NCBI GenBank assembly: GCA_003246855.1
Contig: QKCP01000061.1
Location: forward strand, 1-51,390
Source of the DNA: Ilyobacter polytropus
GTDB lineage: Bacteria > Fusobacteriota > Fusobacteriia > Fusobacteriales > Fusobacteriaceae
DNA length: 51,390 bases
Direction of reading: 5' to 3'
The notes under the pieces: model-generated
Databases searched by the model: none
Told to the model about the DNA's origin: nothing
What the model saw: only the letters and a program-made list of their open reading frames with translations
Translations under genes and position numbers: made by a program
In this document: piece after piece, positions 34,516-42,197 of the stretch
How positions within the stretch are numbered: the stretch's first letter is position 1
Layout: each line of letters begins with the position of its first letter

Positions 34516-34582
34516 CTATTTTTTATGTATGCTTTTAGTGATACCGCTCCTAATACTTCTGTCGTCTTCTGCACACCCGATT
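34516..34582 (-). pseudogene. Decayed third copy of the 22-residue peptide gene
   Basis: It aligns to the two intact copies over the Shine-Dalgarno region and the codons for EVLGAVSL. The start ATG has become ACG (34565-34563) and GGAGG has become GGGTG. The central 18 bp encoding LTLLAG is deleted, and one base is lost before the old stop, so the frame runs on. It is 112 bp downstream of copy B. It shows the array once held at least three units. Confidence 0.8.
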
Positions 34583-34608
34583 GTTTAATCTTATCTTTTA
34601 ATCTCTTA

Positions 34609-34677
34609 CTATCTTTTTACGTATCCTGCTAATAGTGTTAATGCTGTTAATGATACTGCTCCTAATACTTCTGCCAT
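34609..34677 (-). CDS. Hydrophobic 22-residue peptide, copy B
   Basis: The encoded peptide is identical to that of copy A, although codon 9 differs (TCA against TCG). It begins MAEVLGAVSLTALTLL and ends AGYVKR. GGAGG (34690-34686) is 8 nt before the ATG. Residues 4-18 are almost wholly hydrophobic or small, with Glu3 at one end and Lys-Arg at the other. This is enough for a single membrane-spanning or surface-active helix. I do not recognise the family. The synonymous difference and conserved Shine-Dalgarno argue that the peptide is under selection. Confidence 0.78.
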   Translation of the reverse strand: MAEVLGAVSLTALTLLAGYVKR

Positions 34678-34694
34678 CTTCTACACCTCCGATT

Positions 34695-34802
34695 ATTTTA
34701 TCTTTATCTCTATTACTATCTTTTTACGTATCCTGCTAATAGTGTTAATGCTGTTAACGATACTGCTCCTAATACTTCTGCCATCTTCTACACCTCCGAT
34801 TA
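34695..34802 (-). repeat. 107-bp tandem repeat unit (two near-perfect copies and one decayed)
   Basis: Units start to start are 107 bp apart (copy A ATG 34784, copy B ATG 34677), then 112 bp to the decayed copy. Each unit contains ATAAAATAATCGGAGG, the peptide gene and a short AT-rich tail. Copies A and B are nearly identical apart from a synonymous change and small differences in the tail. The feature coordinates mark the first unit. Confidence 0.85.
34716..34784 (-). CDS. Hydrophobic 22-residue peptide, copy A
   Basis: The peptide has 22 residues: M-A-E at the start, a hydrophobic core VLGAVSLTALTLLAGYV at 4-20, and K-R at the end. GGAGG (34797-34793) is 8 nt before the ATG, and the stop is TAG. 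It is the first gene after a TTGACT-17-TATAAT promoter. Tandem very short membrane-active peptide genes with strong ribosome binding sites occur in type I toxin loci (Ldr, Ibs) and in psm-alpha of staphylococci. Those are analogies of layout and not homology. No clear antisense RNA promoter was found on the plus strand. Confidence 0.78.
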   Translation of the reverse strand: MAEVLGAVSLTALTLLAGYVKR

Positions 34803-34830
34803 TTTTATATCTACCTCTCTTTTCAACCTC

Positions 34831-34859
34831 ATTATATCCATTAAAGCTAATAAAGTCAA
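34831..34859 (-). promoter_or_regulatory. Promoter of the tandem peptide operon
   Basis: TTGACT (34859-34854), 17 bp, perfect TATAAT (34836-34831). The start would be near 34824, about 40 nt before the first peptide ATG. Confidence 0.88.
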
Positions 34860-34862
34860 TAC

Positions 34863-34874
34863 GAGCACGTGCTC
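34863..34874. promoter_or_regulatory. Candidate operator palindrome next to the -35
   Basis: GAGCACGTGCTC, a perfect 12-bp palindrome that starts 3 bp upstream of the -35 box of the peptide operon. It is GC-rich in an otherwise very AT-rich region, so it is unlikely to be chance. It is neither a Gram-positive nor an enterobacterial LexA box. Confidence 0.6.
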
Positions 34875-35179
34875 AAACTTTATCTGTAAAAAGTTGCTTT
34901 ATTGATCAAATTTAGGCTTTTTTATTTTTGAAGTTTCTTTTATAGTTAAATTCGATTATATTTTTGATATATTTCAACCATAGTTCTGAAACAACTCCTT
35001 ATTTACTTGAAATAGTGCTAAAATAGCCATCTCGTTTTGAATTGTATTTATAAAATTTTTTTTGACTTTTTTCTATTTTTTTAATTGGTATCACTAACAG
35101 GCTGTTTTTTCTAGGGTTATAAAGGAGCGTTTAATAAAAATTTTTTTTTGATAAAATCAAGTGATGAAATATTATTCAA
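34875..35179. other. AT-rich intergenic region, peptide operon to rplQ terminator
   Basis: No gene that I can support. A weak plus-strand hairpin followed by TTTTTTATTTTT (about 34888-34927) could terminate a plus-strand RNA, but no matching promoter is evident. An 18-codon minus-strand ORF near 35030-34975 lacks a good Shine-Dalgarno site. Confidence 0.3.
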
Positions 35180-35208
35180 AAAAATAAAAAAGAGGCATTT
35201 AAGCCTCT
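35180..35208 (-). terminator. Terminator of the ribosomal protein super-operon
   Basis: AGAGGC-TTAAAT-GCCTCT followed by TTTTTTATTTTTTT on the minus strand, just after rplQ. Confidence 0.93.
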
Positions 35209-35215
35209 TTTGTTG

Positions 35216-35566
35216 TTATACTAATTCGATGATAGCTAACTCTGCTGAGTCACCTTTTCTAACACCAGTTTTTAATATTCTAGTGTATCCACCGTTTCTC
35301 TCAGTATATTTAGGTGCGATTTCACCAAACAGTTTTGCAACTGTTGCTTCATCTCTTAGGAAAGCAAACGCTCTTCTTCTAGCAGCGATATCGCCTTTTT
35401 TCCCTAAAGTAACCATTCTTTCAGCAAATTTTCTAAGCTCTTTTGCTCTAGTAACAGTTGTTTCAATTCTATCTTCTTTTAATAAAGATATAGTTAGGTT
35501 CATAAGCATTGCTTTTCTGTGCTCGCTTCTTCTACCTAATTTTCTATATGATTTATTGTGATTCAT
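35216..35566 (-). CDS. rplQ: 50S ribosomal protein L17
   Basis: The 116-residue sequence starts [20 protein letters not shown] and ends [14 protein letters not shown], both L17 signatures (the C-terminal GD-x-A-x-x-x-I-x-x-V). AGGAGG precedes the ATG. It is the last gene of the alpha operon, after rpoA, and is followed at once by the terminator. Confidence 0.97.
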   Translation of the reverse strand: MNHNKSYRKLGRRSEHRKAMLMNLTISLLKEDRIETTVTRAKELRKFAERMVTLGKKGDIAARRRAFAFLRDEATVAKLFGEIAPKYTERNGGYTRILKTGVRKGDSAELAIIELV

Positions 35567-35590
35567 TATTAGGCTTCCTCCTTATATTAA

Positions 35591-36571
35591 TTATGCATCT
35601 GAAGAGTTTTGCGTTAAATCAAATCCCAATTCTTTCATCTTTTCTAGGATTTCATCCAGCGACTTTCTTCCTAGATTTTTGATTTTTAGAAGCTCGTTCA
35701 GACCTAGTCTTGAAAGCTGACCAACCTCTTCTATGCCTGCTTTTTTAAGGCAATTGAATGATCTAACAGTTAAGTCTAACTCTTCAATTTTCATATTTAG
35801 AACATCTCTTTCAGGCGAAGCAGCTTCTGCAGCTTCTTCCTCTTCTTCTTCTACTCCAGTCCTTAAATGATCCATTCTATTACCTAAGTCCAAAAACGGT
35901 TCCAGGTGGAATTTCAAAAGTTCTATTGCATATGAAATTGCATCTCTAATATTTACGCTTCCGTCTGTTTCTACATTTAGGATTAATTTATCAAAGTTTG
36001 TTATCCTACCAACCATAGTATCCTCTACTTTGTAAGATACCTTTTTAATAGGAGTGTAGATCGCGTCGACAGCAATAAAGTCAACTGGCCAATCCTCTTT
36101 TTCTATATCCTCAGTTACTACAAATCCTTCACCGGTATCTACTAAAAACTCCATATCTACTTCTCTGTCTGTAGTTACGGTACAGATAACCTGTTCAGGA
36201 TTAACTATCTCTATTTCTGGGTCAGGAACTATATCAGCTGCTGTTATTTCTTTTGGTCCTTTTACGGAAAGTGTCATTTTCTTCTCTCCTGGAACATCAG
36301 TTTTAACAACAATCTCTTTTATGTTTAAAACAACATCTGTTACAGCTTCTTTAATTCCTTCTACAACAGAAAATTCATTCAATACTCCATCTATTCTCAC
36401 AGCTTTTATTGCAGCTCCTGGAATAGAGGAAAGCAAAACTCTTCTCAAAGCATTTCCTATAGTGTTTCCGTACCCTCTATAAAGAGGCTCCACTATATAT
36501 TGACCTTTGAATTCACTTTCCTTTATCTCGGATATATTTATATTTCTAGCTATTTTTTCAATTTTCAACAT
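35591..36571 (-). CDS. rpoA: RNA polymerase alpha subunit
   Basis: It has 326 residues with both domains. The N-terminal assembly domain contains EPLYRGYGNTIGNALRRVLLSSIPGAAI (about 28-55) and KFHLEPFLDLGNRM. An acidic linker (EEEEEAAEAASPERD, about 243-257) leads to the C-terminal DNA/activator-binding domain with NCLKKAGIEEVGQLSRLGLNELLKIKNLGRKSLDEI. Order rpsD-rpoA-rplQ is the standard alpha operon. Confidence 0.98.
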   Translation of the reverse strand: MLKIEKIARNINISEIKESEFKGQYIVEPLYRGYGNTIGNALRRVLLSSIPGAAIKAVRIDGVLNEFSVVEGIKEAVTDVVLNIKEIVVKTDVPGEKKMTLSVKGPKEITAADIVPDPEIEIVNPEQVICTVTTDREVDMEFLVDTGEGFVVTEDIEKEDWPVDFIAVDAIYTPIKKVSYKVEDTMVGRITNFDKLILNVETDGSVNIRDAISYAIELLKFHLEPFLDLGNRMDHLRTGVEEEEEEAAEAASPERDVLNMKIEELDLTVRSFNCLKKAGIEEVGQLSRLGLNELLKIKNLGRKSLDEILEKMKELGFDLTQNSSDA

Positions 36572-36599
36572 ATGCTCAACCCCTTATAATAAGGTTTCA

Positions 36600-37187
36600 T
36601 TATCTAGAGTAGAACTCTACGATTAGCGCCTCATTTAATTCAAAATCCAGGTCGTCTTTTGTTGGATTTTGTAACACTTTACCAGCAAAATTAGCTTTAT
36701 CTAGTTCTAACCATGCAGGCGCAGTTGCTTCTTCAATAGCCTCCTTGATTAATGGAACATTTTTAGATTCTTCTTTAATTGAGAGTACATCTCCCGCTTT
36801 TACTCTGTATGAAGCAATATCTACTTTTTTACCGTTTACTAGGATATGTCCGTGAGCAACGATTTGTCTAGATTGTCTTCTTGTTTTTACAAAACCTAAT
36901 CTGTAAACAACGTTGTCTAATCTTGACTCTAGGTATTGAATTAAATTGTATCCAGTTACCCCGTCTTTTTTGTTTGCTTCCTCGTACAGTTTTCTAAATT
37001 GCTTTTCCATTACTCCGTATATGAATTTAGCTTTTTGTTTCTCTCTTAACTGGATAGCGTACTCAGTTAATTTAGTATTTGCGTTAGGTCTTGGACCTCT
37101 GTTTGATTTTTTATTTATCCCTAAGACAGCTGGATCTATTCCAAGTGCCCTACATCTCTTTAAAACAGGCTGTTTATTAATTGCCAT
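36600..37187 (-). CDS. rpsD: 30S ribosomal protein S4
   Basis: The 195-residue protein is a short, cysteine-poor (zinc-free) S4. LESRLDNVVYRLGFVKTRRQSRQIVAHGHILVNGKKVDI (about 86-124) is the S4 RNA-binding domain. The C terminus ELNEALIVEFYSR is typical. S4 is the usual autoregulator of the alpha operon, which is relevant to the structured leader before rpsM. Confidence 0.97.
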   Translation of the reverse strand: MAINKQPVLKRCRALGIDPAVLGINKKSNRGPRPNANTKLTEYAIQLREKQKAKFIYGVMEKQFRKLYEEANKKDGVTGYNLIQYLESRLDNVVYRLGFVKTRRQSRQIVAHGHILVNGKKVDIASYRVKAGDVLSIKEESKNVPLIKEAIEEATAPAWLELDKANFAGKVLQNPTKDDLDFELNEALIVEFYSR

Positions 37188-37246
37188 TTTACTCTGATTC
37201 CTCCTTTTTAAGTTTTAAAAACCGGTATGTTCTCAAAAATTAGCTA

Positions 37247-37639
37247 CTACACTCTTCTTCTTTTTGGCGGTCTACATCCGTTATGCGGAACTGGTGTCAC
37301 GTCAGTTATTTTTGTAACTTCTAATCCAGCAGCTTGTAGAGATCTGATAGTAGCCTCTCTTCCAGAACCAGGTCCTTTAACTTTTACTTCTACCTTTTTC
37401 ATCCCGTTTTCAATTGCAACTTGTGCCGCTTGCTCTGCTGCGATTTGAGCAGCAAAAGGAGTCCCCTTTTTAGTTCCTTTAAATCCTGAAGTACCACCTG
37501 ATTTCCAAGTAACTACTTTTCCATCATTATCGGTAATTGAAACGATTGTGTTGTTAAAAGTCGAATATATATGAGCAACCCCAACTGGGATATTTTTTAA
37601 TTTTTTCTTTTTAGTACTAGCTACTCTTTTTTTAGCCAA
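37247..37639 (-). CDS. rpsK: 30S ribosomal protein S11
   Basis: At 130 residues it contains [63 protein letters not shown] and other S11 signatures. The start is TTG at 37639 with GGAGG 9 nt upstream; the frame MAKKRVAS agrees with homologues. It lies between rpsM and rpsD. Confidence 0.97.
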   Translation of the reverse strand: MAKKRVASTKKKKLKNIPVGVAHIYSTFNNTIVSITDNDGKVVTWKSGGTSGFKGTKKGTPFAAQIAAEQAAQVAIENGMKKVEVKVKGPGSGREATIRSLQAAGLEVTKITDVTPVPHNGCRPPKRRRV

Positions 37640-37676
37640 GTCCAGCTACCTCCTTACATTTATATGATTTTAGACA

Positions 37677-38033
37677 TTATTTTTTTATAGGTCTTTTAGG
37701 TCCTTTAACAGTTCTAGCGTTTGTTTTAGATTTTTGACCTCTTACAGGTAGGTTCATTTTGTGTCTTAGACCTCTGTAGCATCTTATATCCATAAGTCTT
37801 TTTATGTTAAGTCTTACTTCTTTTTTAAGATCCCCTTCTACCTTTATTTTGCCGATAATTTCTCTAATTGCCCCTATTTCATCTTCTGTTAAATCTTTTA
37901 CTCTTGTGTCAAAGTTAACCCCTGCTTCTTTCAATATATCTTGAGCAGTTGGTCTTCCAATTCCATAAATGTAAGTTAACGCGATTTCTACTCTTTTATT
38001 TCTTGGAATGTCTACTCCTGCTATTCTTGCCAA
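37677..38033 (-). CDS. rpsM: 30S ribosomal protein S13
   Basis: The 118 residues start [25 protein letters not shown] and include [33 protein letters not shown], definitive for S13. The start codon is TTG at 38033, with AGGAGG 8 nt upstream. A structured leader of 124 nt separates it from rpmJ, which is where S4 binds in the E. coli alpha operon. Confidence 0.97.
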   Translation of the reverse strand: MARIAGVDIPRNKRVEIALTYIYGIGRPTAQDILKEAGVNFDTRVKDLTEDEIGAIREIIGKIKVEGDLKKEVRLNIKRLMDIRCYRGLRHKMNLPVRGQKSKTNARTVKGPKRPIKK

Positions 38034-38157
38034 CTTAGATTTCCTCCTTCTACGTTATATATATCGCTTGGTATAGTAACCAGCTAAACACTTTCCTCGA
38101 TATGCCCTTTTTTCATAAGGAATCGGCCCTACGGCACAGCATATCTTTACAGCAAAC
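38034..38157 (-). promoter_or_regulatory. Candidate S4-responsive alpha operon leader
   Basis: The 124-nt gap between rpmJ and rpsM can form GATATGC (38145-38139) with GCATATC (38105-38099), enclosing a CCTT/AAGG stem. TTCC inside can pair with GGAA just outside (about 38096-38092), making a nested pseudoknot. This resembles the E. coli alpha leader in position and kind. S4 leaders of several structural classes are known across phyla; the assignment is inference. Confidence 0.6.
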
Positions 38158-38271
38158 TTATCCTTGAACTTGTTTGTGCTTTGGGTTATCACAGATCACT
38201 CTGATTTTCCCATGTCTTTTGATTACTTTGCATTTGTCGCAAATTGGTTTAACAGATGCTCTGACCTTCAT
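38158..38271 (-). CDS. rpmJ: 50S ribosomal protein L36
   Basis: This 37-codon gene encodes a protein that starts [19 protein letters not shown] and ends PKHKQVQG. The zinc ribbon ligands C11, C14, C27 and H32 are all present, so it is the zinc-binding form. A purine-rich AGGAGG-like site precedes the ATG. The order infA-rpmJ-rpsM-rpsK-rpsD is the common bacterial arrangement. Confidence 0.97.
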   Translation of the reverse strand: MKVRASVKPICDKCKVIKRHGKIRVICDNPKHKQVQG

Positions 38272-38289
38272 TCTTCCTCCCTCCTTTTC

Positions 38290-38508
38290 TTATTTCTTTC
38301 TGTAAACTATTCTTCCTCTTGAAAGATCATAAGGCGACACTTGTACAATTACCTTATCACCAGGAAGTATTTTAATGTAGTTCATTCTCATTTTACCAGA
38401 AATGTGCCCTAATACTACGTGTCCATTTTCCAGTTCAACTCTGAACATTGCATTTGGTAAAGCTTCTAAAATAGTACCTTCTAATTCTATTACATCTTTT
38501 TTTGCCAT
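38290..38508 (-). CDS. infA: Translation initiation factor IF-1
   Basis: The 72-residue S1-like OB-fold protein begins [40 protein letters not shown], with the typical end [21 protein letters not shown]. It binds the ribosomal A site during initiation. It has its own promoter after map and heads the infA-rpmJ-rpsM-rpsK-rpsD-rpoA-rplQ section. Confidence 0.98.
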   Translation of the reverse strand: MAKKDVIELEGTILEALPNAMFRVELENGHVVLGHISGKMRMNYIKILPGDKVIVQVSPYDLSRGRIVYRKK

Positions 38509-38542
38509 AGTTCCCCCTCGAACCGCACAAAATAACTTATTA

Positions 38543-38571
38543 AGTCTATCACTTTTTTCACAAAAAGTCTA
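38543..38571 (-). promoter_or_regulatory. Promoter before infA
   Basis: TAGACT (38571-38566), 17 bp, TAGACT (38548-38543) with TGA extended -10. It is moderate in strength but well spaced. Confidence 0.5.
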
Positions 38572-38610
38572 GTTTTTTTTGCCGAAAATACCAACACTGA
38601 ATCTATAAAA

Positions 38611-39381
38611 TTATTCGCCGTTACTAAGTATAACGGGCTTTCCATCTATAACTGCAACCGAGTGCTCGAAATGGGCCGATCTCTTTCCGTCTTTAGTAAC
38701 AGCAGTCCAGCCGTCAGCTAGCACTTTTACCTTGTAGCTGCCTTCATTCACCATGGGTTCTATAGCCAGTACCATGCCGTCTTCTATCCTAAACCCTCTG
38801 CCCTTTCTGCCAAAATTCGGAACCATCGGGTCTTCGTGCATCGATTTGCCAACACCGTGGCCGCAAAAATCCCTTACAACTGTAAATCCATTGGATTCAA
38901 CGTATTTTTGTATTGCGTATCCCACATCCCCCAGCCTATTGCCAACTCTGCACTCCTCTATCCCTATATCTCTAGCTTTTTTAGTTACCTCTAATAGTTT
39001 TTTCGCATTTTCATCTATATTTCCTACAGGATATGTTATGGCCGAATCGCCAAAATATCCATTTAGGTTGGTGACCACGTCTATGCTGACAATGTCACCA
39101 TCATTGAGTATTATCTCTTTGCTGGGTATTCCGTGCACCACTCCGTCGTTTACAGATATACATGATGCTGCCGGATACGGATTCCCGTATTCCGCTCCCA
39201 CGCCTATAGTGGCTGGTATAGCGCCCTTACTTCTTATATAATCTTCTATTATCTTGTCTAATTCCAAAGTGGATATTCCCGGTTTGATATATCCAGGTAG
39301 GACGTCGCTATAGAGGTCGAAGATTATCTTATTTGCCTTCCTTATTCTCTCTATTTCCGCCTTTGTTTTATATATTATCAT
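38611..39381 (-). CDS. map: Methionine aminopeptidase, type I
   Basis: It removes the initiator methionine from nascent proteins. Metal ligands appear in SIDVVTNLNGYFGDSAITY (two Asp), FCGHGVGKSMHEDPMVPN (His), LAIEPMV (Glu) and SAHFEHSVAV (Glu). The length of 256 residues without an N-terminal extension marks type Ia. It follows adk by about 22 bp in the secY-adk-map run. Confidence 0.97.
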   Translation of the reverse strand: MIIYKTKAEIERIRKANKIIFDLYSDVLPGYIKPGISTLELDKIIEDYIRSKGAIPATIGVGAEYGNPYPAASCISVNDGVVHGIPSKEIILNDGDIVSIDVVTNLNGYFGDSAITYPVGNIDENAKKLLEVTKKARDIGIEECRVGNRLGDVGYAIQKYVESNGFTVVRDFCGHGVGKSMHEDPMVPNFGRKGRGFRIEDGMVLAIEPMVNEGSYKVKVLADGWTAVTKDGKRSAHFEHSVAVIDGKPVILSNGE

Positions 39382-39403
39382 ATCGGCCTTCCTTCTTCTG
39401 AAA

Positions 39404-40045
39404 CTAACCTAATACTTTTATGATATCTTTGGTCACTTCTTCTACTTCCTTGGTGCCATCTAAATCTACCATGATACCCTTTTCGCTGTAAAATTTGAAA
39501 AGTGGTGCTGTTTGTGCATGGTAAGCTTCTAGCCTTTTCTCAACAGTTTCTGCCGTGTCATCTTTTCTTGTGATAAGTTCTCCTCCGCAGAAATCGCATT
39601 TCCCTTCCTCTTTAGCCGGGTTGAACTCCACATGGAAAGATGCTCCGCACTCTTTGCATACCCTTCTACCTGTTATTCTGCCTACAATAAGTTCGTCAGG
39701 TACATTTAAAGATATTACCTTGTCTAAAGATATTCCCATATCTTTCATCATCTCTTCCAAAGCCTCTGCTTGCGCTATAGTTCTTGGGAATCCATCAAGT
39801 ATGAACCCTTTTTTACAGTCGTCTTTTTGAAGTCTGTCTTTTATTATGCCTATGATTGTGCTGTCTGGAACTAGTTTCCCGTCATCCATATATTTTTTGG
39901 CTTCTAAGCCCATTTCAGTTCCGTCTACGATTGCCGCTCTCAGTATGTCTCCGGTAGAAATTTGAGGTATAGCATATCTCTCAATTAAAAATTTAGCTTG
40001 AGTACCTTTTCCGGCTCCTGGAGCACCAAATAGCATTATGTTCAT
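39404..40045 (-). CDS. adk: Adenylate kinase
   Basis: It interconverts ATP + AMP and 2 ADP. GAPGAGKGTQAKFL (7-20) is the P-loop, and ISTGDILRAAI and DGFPRTIAQAEAL are AMP-site motifs. The LID domain holds four cysteines (CKECGASF ... GKCDFCGGEL), so it is the zinc-binding long form usual in Gram-positive and related bacteria. 213 residues. Confidence 0.98.
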   Translation of the reverse strand: MNIMLFGAPGAGKGTQAKFLIERYAIPQISTGDILRAAIVDGTEMGLEAKKYMDDGKLVPDSTIIGIIKDRLQKDDCKKGFILDGFPRTIAQAEALEEMMKDMGISLDKVISLNVPDELIVGRITGRRVCKECGASFHVEFNPAKEEGKCDFCGGELITRKDDTAETVEKRLEAYHAQTAPLFKFYSEKGIMVDLDGTKEVEEVTKDIIKVLG

Positions 40046-40086
40046 CTAGCTCATCTCCTTAAAAATTAATTAAATAATTAAAGTTT

Positions 40087-40116
40087 AAAACGCAGACTTA
40101 CAAAAGTAGATCTGCG
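40087..40116 (-). terminator. Weak terminator-like hairpin between secY and adk
   Basis: CGCAGA (40116-40111) pairs with TCTGCG (40096-40091) and is followed by TTTT. A second hairpin, GGAGCTT/AAGCTCC (40145-40166), lies upstream. Together they fill the 139-bp secY-adk gap and may reduce downstream expression. Confidence 0.5.
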
Positions 40117-40184
40117 CCATCTTCACTCTATAAGTTTAAGATCTGGAGCTTAGAAGCTTAAGCTCCAAACCCTAAATTTATAAC

Positions 40185-41465
40185 TTAGATAAAACCTTTA
40201 TAATCTTTCATGACAAGGTGAGCATTTATCTGCTGTACAGTATCTAATGCTACCCCAACAACTATTATGACACCTGTTCCCCCGAAAAATATAGGAAGAT
40301 TAAAGGTACTAAAAATAATTATCGGCAATACTGCAATGGCAGCTAAGAAAACAGCGCCACCCCAAGTTATTCTCATTATTACTTTTTCCAAATATTCAAC
40401 AGTCTCTCTACCTGGTCTGATTCCGGGAACTGTCCCTCCACCTTGTTTCAGGTTTTCAGCGACTTTTTCAGGATCAAACATTATTGCAGTGTAGAAAAAC
40501 GAGAAAAATACTATCAAAGCAGCATAGAGCGCTAAATAAACAGGATGCGTTCTTTGAAACATTCTGTTAATTATTACGTACCCCGGCATGTCTGAAGGTA
40601 GTACATTTATTATAAGTGATGGGAGCATCATGAGTACAGATGCAAAGATTACAGGCATTACTCCAGAAGCATTGATTTTAATTGGCAAATAAGTGTTTTG
40701 AGCAACACTGTTTTTACCACTAAAACCTCTACCTACATAATGAACCGGGATCTTTCTTTGTCCCAACTGAAATATAACTATTCCAGCTATTGTCACCAAT
40801 GCAAAAAAGCCAACTATAACTAATACTGGCAGTAAAAATTTATTACCTGACATCTTCTGCATAGTTTGAACAATTGTTGAAGGCATTCTAGCTATTATAT
40901 TTAAAAATATAATAAGCGAGATTCCGTTTCCAATACCTTTAACAGATATTTGTTCTCCTACCCACATTAAAAATACTGTACCAGCCGTAAGGGTTGTTAC
41001 AGTTGTCATAACAAACATAAAACCAGGGGTTGTAACTAAACCAACACTCTGAAGCCACATACAGACACCGAAGCCTTGTATGCACCCAATTGCTATCGTC
41101 AAATACCTAGTCCATTGTGTAATCTTATTCCTACCAGATTCCCCTTCTTTTTGAATCTCTTCCAATTTAGGTATTATTACTGCAAGCAAGCTCATCACTA
41201 TCGACGCATTTATGTAAGGCATAACCCCTAACGCAAATATAGACACTCTTGTAAATGCCCCCCCGGAAAACATATTTATGAATCCCAAAAGGTCATTCCC
41301 AGCTACCATGCTTGAAAGTCTTTCAATGTCTACGCCAGGCGCAGGGATATGCGTCCCCACCCTAGCGACTAAAAACATCAAAAGTGTAAAAACAATTTTT
41401 TTCTTGAGATCTGGCAGTTTACCAATGGCTTGAATCTTAGAATTAAAATTTTCCAATATAGCCAA
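40185..41465 (-). CDS. secY: Preprotein translocase channel subunit SecY
   Basis: This is the main channel of the Sec translocon, with ten hydrophobic segments over 426 residues. PDLKKKIVFTLLMFLVARVGTHIPAPGVD starts the conserved part; FINMFSGGAFTRVSIFALGVMPYINASI is the plug region and TM2. I favour the TTG at 41465, because GGGGTGATC, which matches the extended anti-Shine-Dalgarno, ends suitably upstream. A GTG at 41474 overlaps that site. It follows rplO as in the spc operon. Confidence 0.95.
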   Translation of the reverse strand: MAILENFNSKIQAIGKLPDLKKKIVFTLLMFLVARVGTHIPAPGVDIERLSSMVAGNDLLGFINMFSGGAFTRVSIFALGVMPYINASIVMSLLAVIIPKLEEIQKEGESGRNKITQWTRYLTIAIGCIQGFGVCMWLQSVGLVTTPGFMFVMTTVTTLTAGTVFLMWVGEQISVKGIGNGISLIIFLNIIARMPSTIVQTMQKMSGNKFLLPVLVIVGFFALVTIAGIVIFQLGQRKIPVHYVGRGFSGKNSVAQNTYLPIKINASGVMPVIFASVLMMLPSLIINVLPSDMPGYVIINRMFQRTHPVYLALYAALIVFFSFFYTAIMFDPEKVAENLKQGGGTVPGIRPGRETVEYLEKVIMRITWGGAVFLAAIAVLPIIIFSTFNLPIFFGGTGVIIVVGVALDTVQQINAHLVMKDYKGFI

Positions 41466-41518
41466 TAGGATCACCCCAAATTAGTGTTTTACATAGTTTC
41501 AACGCAGTTTTATATTAC

Positions 41519-42001
41519 TTATTTTGCGTTTCCAGCTACGTCAGCAAAAGTTTTAACTTCAATAATTTCTACCGATCCACCAGCAGCTTCTATTTTAGCT
41601 TTTGCCGCTTCAGAAACTTTATGTGCAGAGATTGCTAACTTTTTAGTTATCTCTCCATTTGCTAAAATCTTAATACCATCTTTTAATTTTTTAACAACTC
41701 CAGTTTCCATTAATGATTCAGGAGTTACAGCAGCTCCATCCTCAAATCTAGCTTCTAAAGTATCTAAATTTATAACTACATACTCTTTTTTAAATAAAGA
41801 GTTAGAAAATCCTCTTTTTGGAACTCTTCTAATTAGAGGCATTTGTCCACCTTCGAACCCTACGTGAACGTAAGAACCTGATCTAGTCTTTTGTCCATTG
41901 CTTCCTTTTCCAGCTGTTTTACCTAGACCAGAAGACTCTCCTCTTCCTACTCTTTTTCTAGCTTTCTTAGGAACAACTGGTGATAATTCATTTAAATTCA
42001 C
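41519..42001 (-). CDS. rplO: 50S ribosomal protein L15
   Basis: The 160-residue protein contains [47 protein letters not shown], a definitive L15 block. The start is GTG at 42001, with AAAGGAGG 8 nt upstream inside the end of rpmD. It is slightly longer than the E. coli protein (144). Confidence 0.96.
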   Translation of the reverse strand: MNLNELSPVVPKKARKRVGRGESSGLGKTAGKGSNGQKTRSGSYVHVGFEGGQMPLIRRVPKRGFSNSLFKKEYVVINLDTLEARFEDGAAVTPESLMETGVVKKLKDGIKILANGEITKKLAISAHKVSEAAKAKIEAAGGSVEIIEVKTFADVAGNAK

Positions 42002-42004
42002 AGA

Positions 42005-42184
42005 CTATACCTCCTTTACCTCTAATAGATAAGAAACTAACTTCACTTTACCTAATATATCAGGTGTAGCTTCTTGTTCTACTACGTCATTTAATTTTTT
42101 AAGACCCAAAGATTTTACTGTAGCTACGTGGTTAGGTTTTCTACCTATAGTGCTTTTTACAAGCTTTATGCTAAGCTTAGCCAT
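42005..42184 (-). CDS. rpmD: 50S ribosomal protein L30
   Basis: This 59-codon gene lies between rpsE and rplO. The protein begins [19 protein letters not shown] and has [35 protein letters not shown]. These are L30 hallmarks (the IG-R-x-x-x-H turn and LGL-x-K-L). Its stop lies 4 bp before the L15 GTG, giving tight coupling. Confidence 0.97.
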   Translation of the reverse strand: MAKLSIKLVKSTIGRKPNHVATVKSLGLKKLNDVVEQEATPDILGKVKLVSYLLEVKEV

Positions 42185-42197
42185 TTGCTTTACCTCC

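Noticed and set aside
34391-34802. CRISPR array
   Set aside because: The repeats are 107 bp, coding and only three in number, with no spacer-repeat alternation.
34888-34927. Plus-strand hairpin with T-run as the end of an antisense antitoxin RNA
   Set aside because: No plus-strand promoter of reasonable quality was found between 34450 and 34880, so an antisense RNA cannot be supported from sequence alone.
34963-35035. Minus-strand 18-codon ORF (MAILALFQVNKELFQNYG) upstream of the peptide operon
   Set aside because: There is no convincing Shine-Dalgarno or promoter, it has low complexity, and it has no repeat partner like the 22-residue peptides.
35148-35561. 137-codon plus-strand ORF antisense to rplQ
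   Set aside because: It is a shadow of rplQ with a TTG start and composition typical of an antisense frame.
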